Shown here: in pieces, positions 1 to 11,899 of the stretch | How positions within the stretch are numbered: the stretch's first letter is position 1 | Layout: every line of letters begins with the position of its first letter | NCBI GenBank assembly: GCA_003013855.2 | Contig: PVNU02000916.1 | Span: 620,001 to 684,000 of the forward strand | DNA from: Liriodendron chinense | Lineage: Eukaryota > Streptophyta > Magnoliopsida > Magnoliales > Magnoliaceae | Length of the DNA stretch: 64,000 nt | Direction: 5' to 3' | Position numbers and translations under genes: made by a program | The notes under the pieces: model-generated | The model's database searches: none | What the model saw: only the letters and a program-made list of their open reading frames with translations | Told to the model about the DNA's origin: nothing

Positions 1-850
1 ACCATAACATCAGACATATTTAGATTTGGATGATTTCCTTTGTATTTATCACCCTTCTTGTCTTTCTTGTCACAACTTTTTCCTCTTTCAAATTTGAGGA
101 AACTCTTGAATTTCTTATCTAATTCATCATCCTAATCATCGCTATGTTTGGAAGACTCACTCTTAATCTCCTTTTGCCTATGTGAGTGTCTATGTGGTGT
201 CTCCAAGATGATGTTCTTCTTCCTAGAGGGAGCTTTAAAATGTAGTTCATGAGTTTATAAAGAACCTATAAGTTCTACTTTCATGTTGTCTATGTCTCTA
301 TATTCTTTAGGATTATAACCTTGGAGCTAAATCTCTCCGGGAGGGACTTAAGTATTTTTCTACAAATCTTATCTTCCGGAACCCTTTCTCCTTAGGCAAA
401 CAAGAAGTTACAAATATCTTATAATTGTGTATAAAACTCCATGAAATTTTTAGACTCTTTCATTTTAATATTTTCAAATTTTGTGGTTAAGAGCTGAAGC
501 TTCGAAAATCTTACTGTGATAGTTCCCTCGTGGGTAACCTCTACTACATCCCACGCTTCTTTTGCAGTTGTGCATGTGAGAATGTGCTGAAATTCATCCT
601 AAGAAACCGCACAGCAAATCAAAATGAGAGCTTTGACATTTGCCATGTATTAAACTCTCTCATTATCATTTCACTTCTCATCGTCTTTGGGAATGACAAT
701 GGTTTTACCATCAACCTCCACTTGTTCCATGGGTGTGCAATACCCACATTATGTGCTAATCCACACAGATCAGTCCAATGATTATAAGAAAATCCTCATC
801 CTAGCCTTCTAATAGGCATAGTTAAACTTGTCAAAGAATGGTGGATGGTT
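1..850 (-). pseudogene. Ty1/copia gag fragment (UBN2-type), decayed
   Basis: Read on the minus strand this stretch gives a typical copia gag polypeptide. It includes 'TAKEAWDVVEVTHEG', then 'LTTKFENIKMKESKNFMEF', then 'KSLPERFSS', in the normal order of UBN2 gag proteins (capsid-like core of plant copia elements). It is broken by several in-frame stops and frameshifts. The lysine- and acid-rich segment before the zinc knuckle lies towards position 1, so the element leaves the window on the left. A primer binding site on the same strand lies just upstream at 940-953. The UBN2 assignment rests on the block order and is firm; the copia lineage is not resolved. Confidence 0.8.
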
Positions 851-939
851 AATGGTACTCCCATCTCGATTACACATTATACTGGTGCTCCGGTATCGGA
901 TCTCACTTTAGATGGTCAAGTCTTTAAAGAGCAACCCTC

Positions 940-1036
940 TCTGATACCAATTAAAATTGCGCATTTGGGTCTCACACTTATAAGGTGCTTACGCCTGCAG
1001 AAGCATAGAGCGAGGCAACTTGAATTATGGTTAAAT
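940..1036 (-). mobile_element. Copia primer binding site and remnant of its 5' LTR (minus)
   Basis: The minus strand reads AATTGGTATCAGAG at 940-953, the initiator-Met tRNA primer binding site usual in plant copia elements. The sequence after it (955 to about 1036) would be the end of the 5' LTR of the gag fragment at 1-850. Its last bases before the PBS resemble those of the plus-strand LTR that ends near 3294. Only about 80 bases of this LTR remain before a different, plus-oriented block starts. Confidence 0.6.
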
Positions 1037-3294
1037 TCCTAGAGAGGTGGGGGCATTAAGACATTTTTAAAATTCTTTTGACCTACTTATGATATTTAAT
1101 AATACAAGCCAAATAAGTAAGAAAACTTCAGCTTCCAAGCCTAAGTAAGTCCAATCATAAGATTAGCATATGATAAGCAATTAAGCAACCTAGTCTAAGC
1201 ATGCATAGATTAACATATGATTAACCTAATCAAGCACCTAATTTATACAACCTAAGTAGACTATATGAGAATAGATCATATAAGCTCAAGTCTACTCTAA
1301 TTAGTGAAAGCACATCTTGTGTGTGAATGTGCCTATCTAATGCCTAACATACATTCTATTAAGCATTCATACTTAAAAAAATTAAACATACAATACTAGA
1401 TTAACAATGTGCTCAAATGCATCACAAACACAAGAATATATAGTAGTTCGACTAAGTGTCTACTCCACTTCCGGTTCAAATACTCACCCCTTGAGCACAC
1501 TTGCATTCACTAGGGAGTTTAAATCAAGTTCTTCCCAACCTAGGTGTTTTAACTTAGATCCATCCTACTGGGGAGTTTATAAGTTCCTCCCAACCTACAC
1601 GTTTACACCCGTCTTAGTGGCACTCCTTAAAGACTAGTTTTAGGCCTAACACACATGCCAATGATCGAAAAACGAACCTAAGATTTTGGCTCAATAAACG
1701 AGCCAATGATTGACAAATGCCCCTAGACTTTTAGGCTAATAAGCCAAGGATTGACAAATGAACCTAGATCAAGTTTGATAAACAAATTCTACACTAAATT
1801 TTCCATGGAAAGAGAGTGGGTGGACTCTTACAAATTGATAACTCACTTGTCGGATTTGAGCCTCATCGATGTGCCGCATTAGGTTTCTTGATCTCCACTC
1901 TCCTGTGCTTCAATCAGCTCCCCTTGTGCTCCCCCGATCGTGTTACCGATGCGTCACCAATGCTCCAGCTCCAACTTTCAAACACCTTCCATGAGATGCG
2001 TCGTCGAGATGCCCAAGGTGTTAGGAGATAGGTTTGAGATCTCTACAACTAATGGCAAGTGGTTGCCTAGAGGATCTCACCTACAAGGATCTCATCATAG
2101 GGTTTAGATAGAAATTTAACTATCTAGAATGGTCCAAACTCTAGAGATCAAAGAGGGACAAGAACATCTTCTTCATAAGCTTGGAATGCTTAATTCTTGT
2201 GATGAATTACCAAAAAGATGTCTTGCTAGGGTTAGCATTTGAGCCTATAATGTTTTCCAACAATGGTGGCTCCAAAATCCTCAAAATTCCTCTCCTTATG
2301 TCCAAAAAATGTCTCTCCCACTTTTATAGATAAATCTCCAACTGTTAAAAAACGGGCAGAAAACGGTATCTTCAATTGATCAAAATTAACCTTGGATTGA
2401 TTGAAGATGTCTTCAATTGATTGGACCACTATTCTGATTGATCAAAAAATCTGTCCAGAGCGTTTATATGGTTGCTGGACATCCGATTTGATTGATTAGA
2501 CTACTCTATAATTGATCAGAATCACCATTCTGATTGATCGAAAGAATGTTCCGATGTATCGAAAAACTATCCAGAGATTCACATTGTTGCTGGACAAATT
2601 TTTTATTGATCAAACTATAGCTCCAATTGATCGGAGTCCCATCCGAACTTATATCCGATTGATCGAAGACCTATCGAAAACTGCTATTTTGGGTTATTAC
2701 ATTACAGCAGCTTACACCTCTTTTATTAGCCTAACTTATCATTTTTTTTCTAAGTGTTCTAAGGCTAATGATCATGAATAAGGGTTTTCCTAGTTGGTCC
2801 AAGTCATCTAGAGATTTAAGGTATTTTGGTTCAAAGGGTTAAGGTCACCAAGGCATCTCTTTTACATTTTTTTTTCCTTGATGATGCTTGTCCACTTGAA
2901 TCTTCGGTCTTCATCTTGTCAAGGCTCAACCAATATTACAACACATGGACGCACGTGATTGACAAATAAGGTGCACTAGTATGCCACAGAAAAGTACACT
3001 AACATGCTAGGCACTTGATTGGCAAATTCACACACAAGATGTATTTTCACTAGCAGACTAATTGTTTAATAATTAGATATTTTGTAGTCTATGTGAATGG
3101 ACCACTTGGCTTAGAAGCCTAAGTGTTAATTGCTTTAATTGAGTTTAATTGCTAATTAGTTTAAATTAAGGCATGAATTTTAAAAGGTACTAATCACCCC
3201 CCTGCCCCCGTGGAATTAGCCATAGCTCTTATCTCCACACTTTGAACTTTCGCAAAGCGCATGTACCCAAAATGTGAATTTAGGTACAATTTCA
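1037..3294 (+). mobile_element. Copia-type LTR block, plus orientation
   Basis: The block starts with 'cctagagaggtggggg'. It then has a 'tagttcgactaagtgtctactccac' type segment (about 1440) and imperfect 'ttgatcgga' repeats (about 2380-2680). It ends directly before a tRNA-Met type primer binding site at 3295-3308. The same order of landmarks occurs at 28480-30200. The exact left end is uncertain: the opening motif could be a polypurine tract just outside the LTR or part of it. Short open frames inside (for example 1407-1637 and 2512-2781) look like chance frames. Confidence 0.55.
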
Positions 3295-3312
3295 ATTGGT
3301 ATCAGAGCAGGT
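3295..3312 (+). other. Primer binding site of plus-strand copia element
   Basis: The bases read ATTGGTATCAGAGC, matching the 3' end complement of initiator-Met tRNA used by plant copia elements. The gag that should follow is displaced to 5865 by a DNA transposon inserted at 3335-5808. Confidence 0.75.
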
Positions 3313-3334
3313 TACTCTGATAGAGCAAGTTTAA

Positions 3335-5808
3335 GGGCCTGTTTGGTAAAACTTAATTTCAAACCTTAATGCTGAAATAGGCATTTTTCAGTGATTTTTC
3401 TAATACAGATCGTTTGGTAAATAAAAAAGTTTAAGTGCTTAATTTGAATTTTCACTTAAAAATAGGTTAGTTTTTAACCTTTCTTCTTTTCACTTAATGC
3501 TTAACATGGAATTTGGTAAGTGATTTTAAGTTGAAACATTTTTTAAATGACGATGCTACCCATTTCATAATTTATGTGTTCGAATTGCGTAGCTACTATC
3601 TTAACATGGCAAAGTTCTGTGGCCCCATCATGACGCATGTAAATATATCCAGCTCGTTCATCAATTTTGCTACATTATTTTAGGGCACGAGCCACAAAAT
3701 GAGACAGACCCAAAGCTCAAGTGGACCACACCACAGAAAGTCATGGGGACAATACCCACAGTTGAAACCTTCGTAGGGACCTCCATGATATTTTATGCCA
3801 TCCAACCTATTCATAACGTCACATATACCTGGACAAAGGGAAAACACAAATATCAGCTTGATCCTAAACTTTTGTGGCCCCTAAGAAGTTTTAAATTGTC
3901 CTCGTTCAATTTTCTCCGATTTCTGTGGCGAGGTCCACTCGAGCTTTGGGTCTGCCAGATTTTTAGGCTCGTGACCTAAATCAATGTGAAAAATGTATGA
4001 ACGGTGTGGATCTACCATTGTGATAGGGCCCATAAAACTTTGTCACATCAATACAATATCACAAGGTGCTATTATGTTAGGCAAGCAATCCCATTTCGCT
4101 TGGGACGTGGATTTCACACCAAAGCCTTTACAGGAAGTTCATGCGTGGGAAAGCTAAGTGTGCTAACGGTGATGTTTGTGAGAAATCCACCCCGACGATC
4201 CATTTTACTAGATCATTTTAGGACATCAGAGAAAAAATGAGGCATATCCCAAACTTAAGTGGGCTGCACAAAAGGAAACAGTGGGCAGGGAAATGCTTAC
4301 CATTGAAACCACCTCGGGGTCCACTGCAATGTTTATATACCATCCATACCCTTTATAAGGTCATTCCTACTAGGATGAACTGAAAACACAAAAACATTAG
4401 CCTGATTCAAAGCTTTTATTGCCCTGCAAATGTTTCAATGGTCTATGTTCAATCCTCACTATTACCTGTCATGTGGCCCACTTGAGCTTTGGATCTACCT
4501 CATTTCCGGTCCCATGACCTAAACTGATCTGCAAAAACATATGGACAGGGTGGATTTATCAAAAACATCACAGTGGGTCCCACCTAACTTTCAGTCTAGA
4601 AACTTCTCACGAGAGACTTTGGCGTATGATAGAAAAAAAGAGAGGATTGAATATCCTGTGGTGTGGTCCTCTTGAGATCTGGATGAATGGAACAGACATA
4701 TATTAGCTTGATGCAAAAATTTTGTTGCCCTTAAAAATTTTTTAATAGTGGGAATGAAATCCATGTGGTGTGGTCCACTTGAGATTTGGATCTTCTTCAT
4801 TTTTGCAACCATATCCTAATTAATCCAGAAAAATGGATGGACAGTATGGAATACATACATCAAGGTGGGCCCCACAATCCTATGTTGCTCCAATAACACC
4901 TAATCCACTCTAACTTTGGATGGACAATGACTAGGTGCGGCCGACCATGATGTTTGTGAGAAATTCACCTTGTCCATCCCTTTTTTCATATCATGTAAGG
5001 GTATGGGCCCACAAATGAGGTAGATCTAAAACTCAAGTGGGCCACATGATAAGAAAAAAGTGAGGATTGAACGTCCACGTTGAAAAATATATTCTAAGGG
5101 CCACTAAAGTTTTGGGTCAGCTAATATTTTTATATTTTTTGTTCATACTATAAGGAATGACCCTGCTAATATTTTTATATTTTTGGTTCATACTATAAGG
5201 AATGACCTTGTGAACGGTATGGTGGCATATAAGCATCCCAGCGGACCCCTGGGAGTTTTCAATGGTGTGCATTTCCCTACACACTTTTTCTTGTCATGCA
5301 GCCCACTTGAATTTTGGATCTGGCTCACTTTTGGGCCCATGTCCTAAAATGATGTGGCAAAATAGATGGACGAGGTGGACTTCATGATGGGTCTCACCTA
5401 GTTTCCCATTGCAGGAAGTTCTTCTGAAGGCTTTTAGAAGCAATTGGCTTCCAAAGCAATCCAATGAAGAATCCATATTGCATAGTATATAATACGCCAC
5501 CTAGTTGGTAGTGTGGTGATGTGGCAAAGTTATGTCGGCCACAAAGTTTTTGTCTTGTACTCCACAAAAGATAGAAATTGAGATAATAGGGGTAAATATG
5601 ACAAATTGTTAATTTTTAGACATCTTTTTTCTGTGTTTACCAAACAAGTTTTTATGAAAAAATTACTTATTTTCATATATCAGTACCATTTTCAGATAAA
5701 TTACCAAACAGACTTTTCAATACTTATTTATACTAAAATTCAGCACTTTAAATTTTCAGTACTTACACTAATTTTCAAACTTTATTTTTCAGTTTACCAA
5801 ACGCCCCC
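3335..5808. mobile_element. PIF/Harbinger-like non-autonomous element with TAA target duplication
   Basis: The left end is GGGCCTGTTTGGTAAA. The right end, read on the other strand, is GGGGGCGTTTGGTAAA. Both ends are flanked by the trinucleotide TAA (3332-3334 and 5809-5811), the target duplication of PIF/Harbinger elements. The 2,474-bp interior has no recognisable transposase. About 200 bases at each end are AT-rich subterminal sequence. The middle (about 3700-5510) is a chain of foldback-repeat modules. Removing the element joins 'gagcaagtttaa' to 'gttgcacttgaaagg' and restores a normal copia leader, which supports the boundaries. Confidence 0.8.
3700..5510. repeat. Chain of foldback-repeat modules inside the Harbinger element
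   Basis: Several diverged modules of the window-wide foldback family follow one another here in both orientations. Recognisable phrases include 'gatgtttgtgagaaatccacc' (near 4170 and 4955), 'aagtgggcc' and 'ccacttgagatttggatc' and their complements. The open frames at 3743-3979, 4004-4240, 4591-4812 and 5294-5500 come from these modules and do not look like proteins. Confidence 0.6.
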
Positions 5809-5864
5809 TAAGTTGCACTTGAAAGGACTTAACCATTTGGAGTAGATCCTTAAGGAGCTTTAAA

Positions 5865-6450
5865 ATGATGTCTACCCATGAGGGGAGTATCACCGCTCAA
5901 CCACCATTCTTTGATGGGTTAAATTATGCGTACTGGAAGGCCCGAATGGGAATATTTAATCCATTGATCCTCTATTTTGAGACATGGTTGAACAAGGTTG
6001 GATCGCTCTGGTGGAAATGGGGGATCAAGATGGAGTTTGCGTCACTCGACCAAAGGTAAGGTGTAGTTGAAGTGACCGAGAAAGGTCTCTTTGTTGCTAC
6101 AATGCCAAGGGTCTCAATGTAATCCTTTGTGCAGTCTCACCCAATGAATTCAAATTTATATGTAATTGTGAGACTAACAAATCAGCTTAGTAGAGGCTAT
6201 AGACCACACATGAAGGAGCGAGTCTCTTAAAGAGTTCCAAATTGCAACTCCTCACCACACATTTTGAAAATATTAAAATGGAGGAGGATGAAACATTCAT
6301 GGAGTTTTATAGTAAATTGAATGATATTTGAAACTCCATGTGGGGCTTAGGAGAGAGGGTTTTAGATGGGTGGATATGTAAAAAAACATAGTTAGGTCCC
6401 TCCCTGAGAGATTTAGCTCCAAAGTTGTCACCTTAGAAGATTCTAGGAAC
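5865..6450 (+). pseudogene. Copia gag N-terminal fragment (DUF4219/UBN2), decayed
   Basis: The ATG at 5865 opens a frame reading 'MMSTHEGSITAQPPFFDGLN', then 'YAYWKARMGIF', the classic start of plant copia gag. Beyond the first stop, other frames keep gag blocks to about 6450: 'LTTHFENIKMEEDE', then 'FMEFYSKLND', then 'RSLPERFSSKV'. Those are the same blocks, in the same order, as in the minus-strand fragment at 1-850. Several stops and frameshifts are present, so it cannot make a full capsid protein. It belongs with the primer binding site at 3295 and the LTR before it. Confidence 0.8.
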
Positions 6451-6986
6451 ATAGACATAAAGCCTATAGGCATATCATTGTTTAAACTCCTTAGAGAAAC
6501 TCATTAAGTGAAGTCCTCTAAGCAATCAACTTCCCACTAGTTGTAGAGAATTCAACCAACCTCTTTCACCTTAAACACCTCAAAGGAGCAATAAATGCAA
6601 GGTGATTGATCTTAAAGCTGAAGCACTAGCAAAACATCGACATCAAAGATTGGGGATCTTGAGGAATTGATTCAAGTATGGGAGAGCTAGAAGAAGCAAC
6701 TTAAGAAAGCGCGGAAAAGGGGTTAAATCTAACAAGTTGTTAAGTTTAAGAGTCTGGTTCATACTCTTTCTGTTGAGCCTATAATTGTGCATATTTATCC
6801 CTGATTTCATGCTATGTTTACATGAAACAATGTGGTTAATGAACTAACTTAAGCTTGTTTTTATGAATGTAAGAGACTGAGAGAGACTTGTGAGAAATTT
6901 AGCTAAGTCCGGTGATTTAAAGCTTCAAAAGAATAAGTTCCAGAAACCAAGAGACATGAAGAAACCAAGTGTTAAAGATCCAAAGC
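6451..6986. other. Probable continuation of decayed copia sequence, nothing identifiable
   Basis: The sequence is A-rich and lysine-coding in places, as expected beyond a gag core, but I see no zinc knuckle, protease or integrase motif. It runs into the minus-strand gypsy gag fragment with a junction near 7030. Confidence 0.4.
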
Positions 6987-7323
6987 TTAGAAGTTGAAAT
7001 CTGAAAGTTTTAGATTTTGAGATTGATCTACAGGAATTTGAGATTGATTAGTAGCCCTACGATTGGCCACCTGGGGTGCTCTACGGAATATGGGATTGTT
7101 CCGTACAATGAGCACAAGAGGTGGTGGTTGATTGTCGCCTTGGGCTTGGGGCATATTTAACGCTGATGTGATTTGGTTTAGGGTTGTCTGTATACCTAGC
7201 AGGAGCAATCGATTCTCTCGTTGCGCTTCACCGATAGCTTTCGTGATATAATCCCTTGGAGCACTATCTTTAGGATGAAGATTCGACCCTTTGTTAGACG
7301 TCATCATCCTGGGGAATAAACCT
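6987..7323 (-). pseudogene. Ty3/gypsy gag N-terminal fragment
   Basis: The minus-strand frame reads 'DYITKAIGEAQRENRLLLLG', then 'IQTTLNQITSALNMP', then 'APQVANRRA'. A close relative with the same 'QVANR' block lies on the plus strand at 11981, where it leads into a gypsy gag core, so this is the gag amino terminus. The frame is open for 122 codons, but its N-terminal end runs through the primer binding site into the LTR. It is cut at about 7030 by the junction with copia-derived DNA. A third copy is at 23640-23930. Confidence 0.65.
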
Positions 7324-8060
7324 CTCTCTGATACTACTGATGTAGGGATGAACATTGCAGGTCTATCACTGTCTCCCCACTTGATAGATACCTTGAATCC
7401 ACAAGGTTTTTGGACTCCTCAACCGGACTTCCTCAAATCTATGAGGGAAAATCTCGAATCCACGAGAGAAAATTAATAAAAACCAAAATTTTATTGAATA
7501 ATAATATGAAATTTAACATTAAAAATGAATTTAACATCCTTATATATCTCTGAATAAACCCTAATTCGTAATTACTAAAAGTAGTAAGTTTTCTGAAATA
7601 GAAAGTTACTAAAAATAGTAAAATCCTAATTAAAGACTACTACTAAGTAGACTCTTTCTAAAACTCATTGCTTAAAAAAAATAGAAACTCATTAATAAAC
7701 AAAAAACTCTAAAAATAATAAAACAAACTAAAATTGAGAATTACTAAAAATAACAGGTTTTCCTAAAATCCCGTTTTCTACTATAACCATGTGTTTTCTA
7801 GTGAAACGGAAGGACACAACCCACTTTAGTGGGTCAGTTCGGTTCACCCCAAAATAAAATTTTAGTTCAAATCCATATGTTGTGCATCCCATAACTCCTC
7901 TTAGATCAAAAGTTATGGTCGATTTACAGTCCGCCTTCTTTTGGTCCATCCATGCAAAAATTTACAATTTTGTCGCACTTTCCTTGATCTTTTGCGGTCC
8001 ATGTGTGATAGAAAGATTCTTGATCCATGCCCTTCATAAGGGGTTTCTTGTTCTACATCA
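7324..8060 (-). mobile_element. Gypsy 5' LTR (minus) with primer binding site
   Basis: The LTR spans 7338-8060 and has inverted ends TGATGTAG and CTACATCA. Just inside it (7324-7337) the minus strand reads GTAGTATCAGAGA, a tRNA-Met-like primer binding site, followed by the gag fragment. Two more copies of this LTR are at 22496-23094 and 23945-24126. A diverged plus-strand copy lies at about 11190-11860. Shared landmarks are 'taccttgaatccacaagg' and 'ggtccatccatgc'. Confidence 0.75.
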
Positions 8061-8604
8061 TAGTGGGGATAACCCACCGTAATGTTTATTTGCCATCCAT
8101 CCCATTAAATGGTCAGACAGACCTGGATGAAAGGAAGGACAAATATCAACTTGATCCAAAAAAAAAAAAAAAATTAGCCCTTGGGGAGTTTTTAATGTTA
8201 AGCATTCAATCGTTATTGTTTCTGATGGTGTGGTTCAATTGAGCTTCGAATTTGTTTCATAATTTTGTAGCTTGCTCTAAAATGAACTGGCAAAATAGAG
8301 GGACCACAGTGCCAACACATCACCACACCACACTGGGATACCACTGGATCGGTGTCCGGCTTATTCTACCACATATGTTAGGCTTGGAGCCCACAACGAC
8401 ATGTATTTGGGGAGACCCAAGTAACAATTTAGTGGGTGTTACCCTTACCGCATGAAGCCCACCTTGATGAATGTGTTTCATATCCACATCACCCACTCCC
8501 ATCCATTTTTTCGGCTCATTTAAGTTATCCTAGAACTTAAGCAGATCCAAATCCAAATTTCAAATCATAGATGGACCATACCAATGGAAAACATGGTGAA
8601 TGAC
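8061..8604. repeat. Foldback-family repeat, left part
   Basis: The sequence contains the family phrases 'ccaccgtaatgtttatttgcc', 'gatccaaaa' (followed by a poly-A tract), and 'cccatccattttttcggctc'. It continues after the inserted hAT-like MITE at 9582. The unit is best read as one foldback repeat split by that insertion. Confidence 0.55.
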
Positions 8605-9183
8605 TAGAGTTGCACACGAGCCGAGCTCAAGCCAAACTTGGCCCTACTCGAGCTTATCTTGATCCACCCAGTTTGAGCTTAGCTTAGCTTGACCATCGAG
8701 CTCAAAACAGTCATTCAAGCTTGGCTTGTTCTTCGAGCCGAGCGAGCTTTGTTGGAGCCTAGTCAATCGAGCTCTTTTGAGCCGAGCTTTGTATTTTTTT
8801 TTTCCTTTTTTTTTATAGAAGTGTATAACTAACCTGACCTGACCTGACCCGACCCAACCCGACCCAACCCAACCCATTGACCTAACCTGACCCGACCCAA
8901 CCCGTGGATCATCCGACCCAACCTAGCCCCAATCCAACCCAAAAAAAATCCCCAAAATTAGCCCCATTTTAGTGTATTCTATATTTTAAAGAAAATAAAC
9001 CTAAAATAAGAAAAAAATCCACAAAAACCTACCTGGTTGGGAAGAATGAAACCAAGAACGGGTGGGTGTGTGCCTTGCGAGCGGACTAAGCGTTTGAGTT
9101 GGGCGTTCGCTGCTTAGGTGCGGTCGTGCGGTGCAGGTCGTGCGGTGCTGGTGGCTGAGGAGGAAGCTGGAACAGAGAGAGTG

Positions 9184-9233
<50 letters not shown>

Positions 9234-9352
9234 AGGGGGGGTAGTGGCGGGCTAGGTTGGAGTGAAAGTGAAATGAAAAAAAAGGGGATGAGTGGGGTCA
9301 GGTTAGGGTTTTTTTTTTAAATATAAAATTTTATATTTATATTATATTATAT

Positions 9353-9409
<57 letters not shown>

Positions 9410-9581
9410 CTCGAGCCGAGCTTTTTTCGAGCTTCAAGCCAAGCCGAGCCAGGTTCACTCATGCTCGGCCTCGGCTCATTTTCGAACAAACTTTCAAAAT
9501 CAAACTCGGCCTTGATCGAAATGCTCCAGAAGCCAAGCCAAGCCAAGCTTAAACGAGCCAAGCCGCTCATGTGAAGCCCTA
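8605..9581. mobile_element. hAT-like MITE rich in GAGC and GACCC motifs
   Basis: The left end is TAGAGTTGCACACGAGC. The right end on the other strand is TAGGGCTTCACATGAGC. The flanking 8-mers are TGAATGAC (8597-8604) and TAAATGAC (9582-9589), one mismatch, as expected for an hAT target duplication. The interior has clustered GAGCCGAGC-type motifs near both ends, degenerate GACCCGACCCAACC repeats (about 8835-8940), a GA microsatellite (9188-9230) and an AT microsatellite (about 9356-9406). There is no transposase frame. Open frames in both directions come from the simple repeats. Confidence 0.65.
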
Positions 9582-9589
9582 TAAATGAC

Positions 9590-10440
9590 CATTAAAAGTC
9601 CTTTTTTAGGCCACAAAAGTTTTGGATTTGCATTTTTTCTTCTTCCAGTTCTAGTTGACCTTATCAACAGGTTGGATGACAAATAAACATTACATATATG
9701 CTCACAGTGGGCATTGGGAAGTTTTTAATGGTGAGCATTCAACCATCACTGTTTCTACTGGTGTGGTCTGATTGAGATTTGTTTCTACTGGTGTGGTCCA
9801 ACTGAGATTTAGATGTGCTTAATTTTTAGGACTACGGCCTAAAATGGGTTGGAAAAATGAATGACGGAATGGATATACAACATATGATCATCACGGTGGG
9901 CCCTACTGTAAGGATAACACCTCGTAAGTTGTTACCTAGGTAACACCTAATCCGCGCACATGTATCTGAGATTCAAATTTGGTGGTGATCCTTCCAGTAC
10001 CCAGATCAATACTAGTCAGTGGTGGAAAAGTTTTTTAGACCCAACCATGATGCATGTGTTTTATCCCTACCATCCATCCATTTTCCCAGCTCATTGGAAG
10101 AGCTAGAAAATGAGGAGGATCCAAGTCTCAGGTGGAGCACACCACAGGAAACAATGGTGATTGAATGCCCACCACTAAAAACCTCTTGGGAACCCTTGTA
10201 TCAAGCTGATACTTGTGTTTTCCCTTCGTCCATATCCGTATGACCTAATCAACAAACAGGTTGGATGACAAATAAACATTACAATGGGCCTTAGGAATGT
10301 GTGCATTCAATCATCAGTGTTTCCGGTGGTGTGGTCTACCTGAGATTTAGATCTTCCTCATTTATGGAATCATGCCATAAAAGGAGCCGAGTAAAATAAA
10401 TGAGTGGAGTGAATAAAACACATATATATTTCTTTTTTAA
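9590..10440. repeat. Foldback-family repeats
   Basis: This is the right part of the repeat interrupted by the MITE, followed by another copy. Phrases such as 'ggttggatgacaaataaacat' (twice, 9671 and 10260), 'tggtgtggtc' (three times) and 'ccatccattttcccagctcattgg' appear in both orientations. The 74-codon frame at 10019 lies in this repeat and is not credible as a gene. Confidence 0.6.
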
Positions 10441-11189
10441 ACTGAATGGTTTGCAGTAGGACTGTCAATGGGTCCTAGTAAATCAGAATTTGGAATTTCA
10501 TGATTTGGGCCCAAGCCAACCCCAGGCAGTAGTTCCCAGGAAAGAACGGGTATGAATCGATGAAATCAAATAATTTCAATTTACCCTAAACACATATCAA
10601 AGAGATAGGAAATGTTCATTTGGTGTGCCTTGTGTGGATTAGGATCACCTGTCTTAAAATTAAGCTAATGAGCCTAATTTCCTGTTCGACATATTTTGCC
10701 ATCTAAAGGCCCACAATCAACGTCGTATCCACCAATCGGATGGTTAGAGATCACCTTTTATCAAAATTTCAAGGATATACCAGCATTGACTGTTAGGACC
10801 TGCTAGATGGATAATTTGAATCATTAATGGGGGAGACCCGATCTCCACCAATATTAGTTCCAGACCTGCTGGTTTTTTATACTTCTCTATTTTTATTTTG
10901 TAACTTTTTAGGATTAAGTACCCTAAATCTTTAAGAGGTTAGTGCATATACCTTAAATTCAGATGCAATTTAGGGTCCGTTTGGGTAGGGGATCCGATAT
11001 AAGCTTGATTGAAGTCAAATTACTTGATTTTTTTTTAATAGGGTCATGCCCTCCACATGGGGTTCATCACACCAAAGTAGCAATTTCCTCCGCATAAATG
11101 CAATCAGCAGGGTCATTGGTTTTCTTCTAAAACTTTGAAGTTATATTGACCCTGCAGTGTCATTCACTTGAAATACTATTTTAATGTAG
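10441..11189. other. No gene seen; unclassified repeat-like sequence
   Basis: No open frame resembles a known protein. At 10974 the bases GGGTCCGTTTGGGTAGGGG follow TTA, resembling one end of a Harbinger-type element, but I found no matching second end. Confidence 0.3.
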
Positions 11190-11860
11190 AGCGGGTCACC
11201 GATTATTTACATGGCCTAGATGGACCAAAAGAAGACTGGTCGGGGTTGGAAGCAATATGGACCTTTAGGATCGTAAAACGGTCGTATCTCACAATCTGGG
11301 ATGAGTTTCAGGGCGTATAATATATGATTTTGGGGCTACCACGAGCTACTTCAGCCAGCCAACCCCGCTACGTCGGGTTGCCCATGCCGGAATCATGAGA
11401 TTTGACCAGATCGACAGTCATTAGCTTAGTTTTATTTCAATTTTACTATTTATAGTAAGTTTTATTTCAATCATAACTTTTGATCTGTAGGGTTTTAGAG
11501 TTTGTGCCCAACGTGAAAAGGGCTTAAAATAATTAGTAGAATAACGTGGTTGGGCCCATATGAAAACTTTCTATTTTTGGCCGAAAACAACGAGTTCTAG
11601 TAGGATTGAGAGACTTCTATGAATAGTGAGTTTCTTTTTTAGTTGTTTTAGTTTGATTCGAAGTCTAAAACTTCTACCTAGGATTTAGTTTCTTATTTAA
11701 AGTATTGTAGTCACGTTAATTTTCATTCAATCTATTATTAAGAATTTTCTTAGATTTATTTCATGTTTTCTCTTGTTTTCCCTCGTGGATTCGAGGAAAT
11801 CCGGTTGAGGATTCCCGGAGGCCTTGTGGACTCAAGGTATTTATTCGATTAGGGACGCTC
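11190..11860 (+). mobile_element. Diverged gypsy LTR, plus orientation
   Basis: This is the reverse-complement counterpart of the LTR at 7338-8060. Shared stretches include 'atggaccaaaagaag' near 11220, 'cataacttttgatct' near 11470 and 'ccttgtggactcaaggta' near 11823. Its two ends are degenerate, so the limits are approximate. It stands directly upstream of the plus-strand gag-pol remains. Confidence 0.55.
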
Positions 11861-11899
11861 TATCTTGCGAACAAGCTAAATACCTTGCAGGTGTTTATT

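Noticed and set aside
10974..10992. GGGTCCGTTTGGGTAGGGG after TTA, similar to a Harbinger end
   Set aside because: No matching inverted end or second TTA-flanked terminus could be found downstream or upstream.
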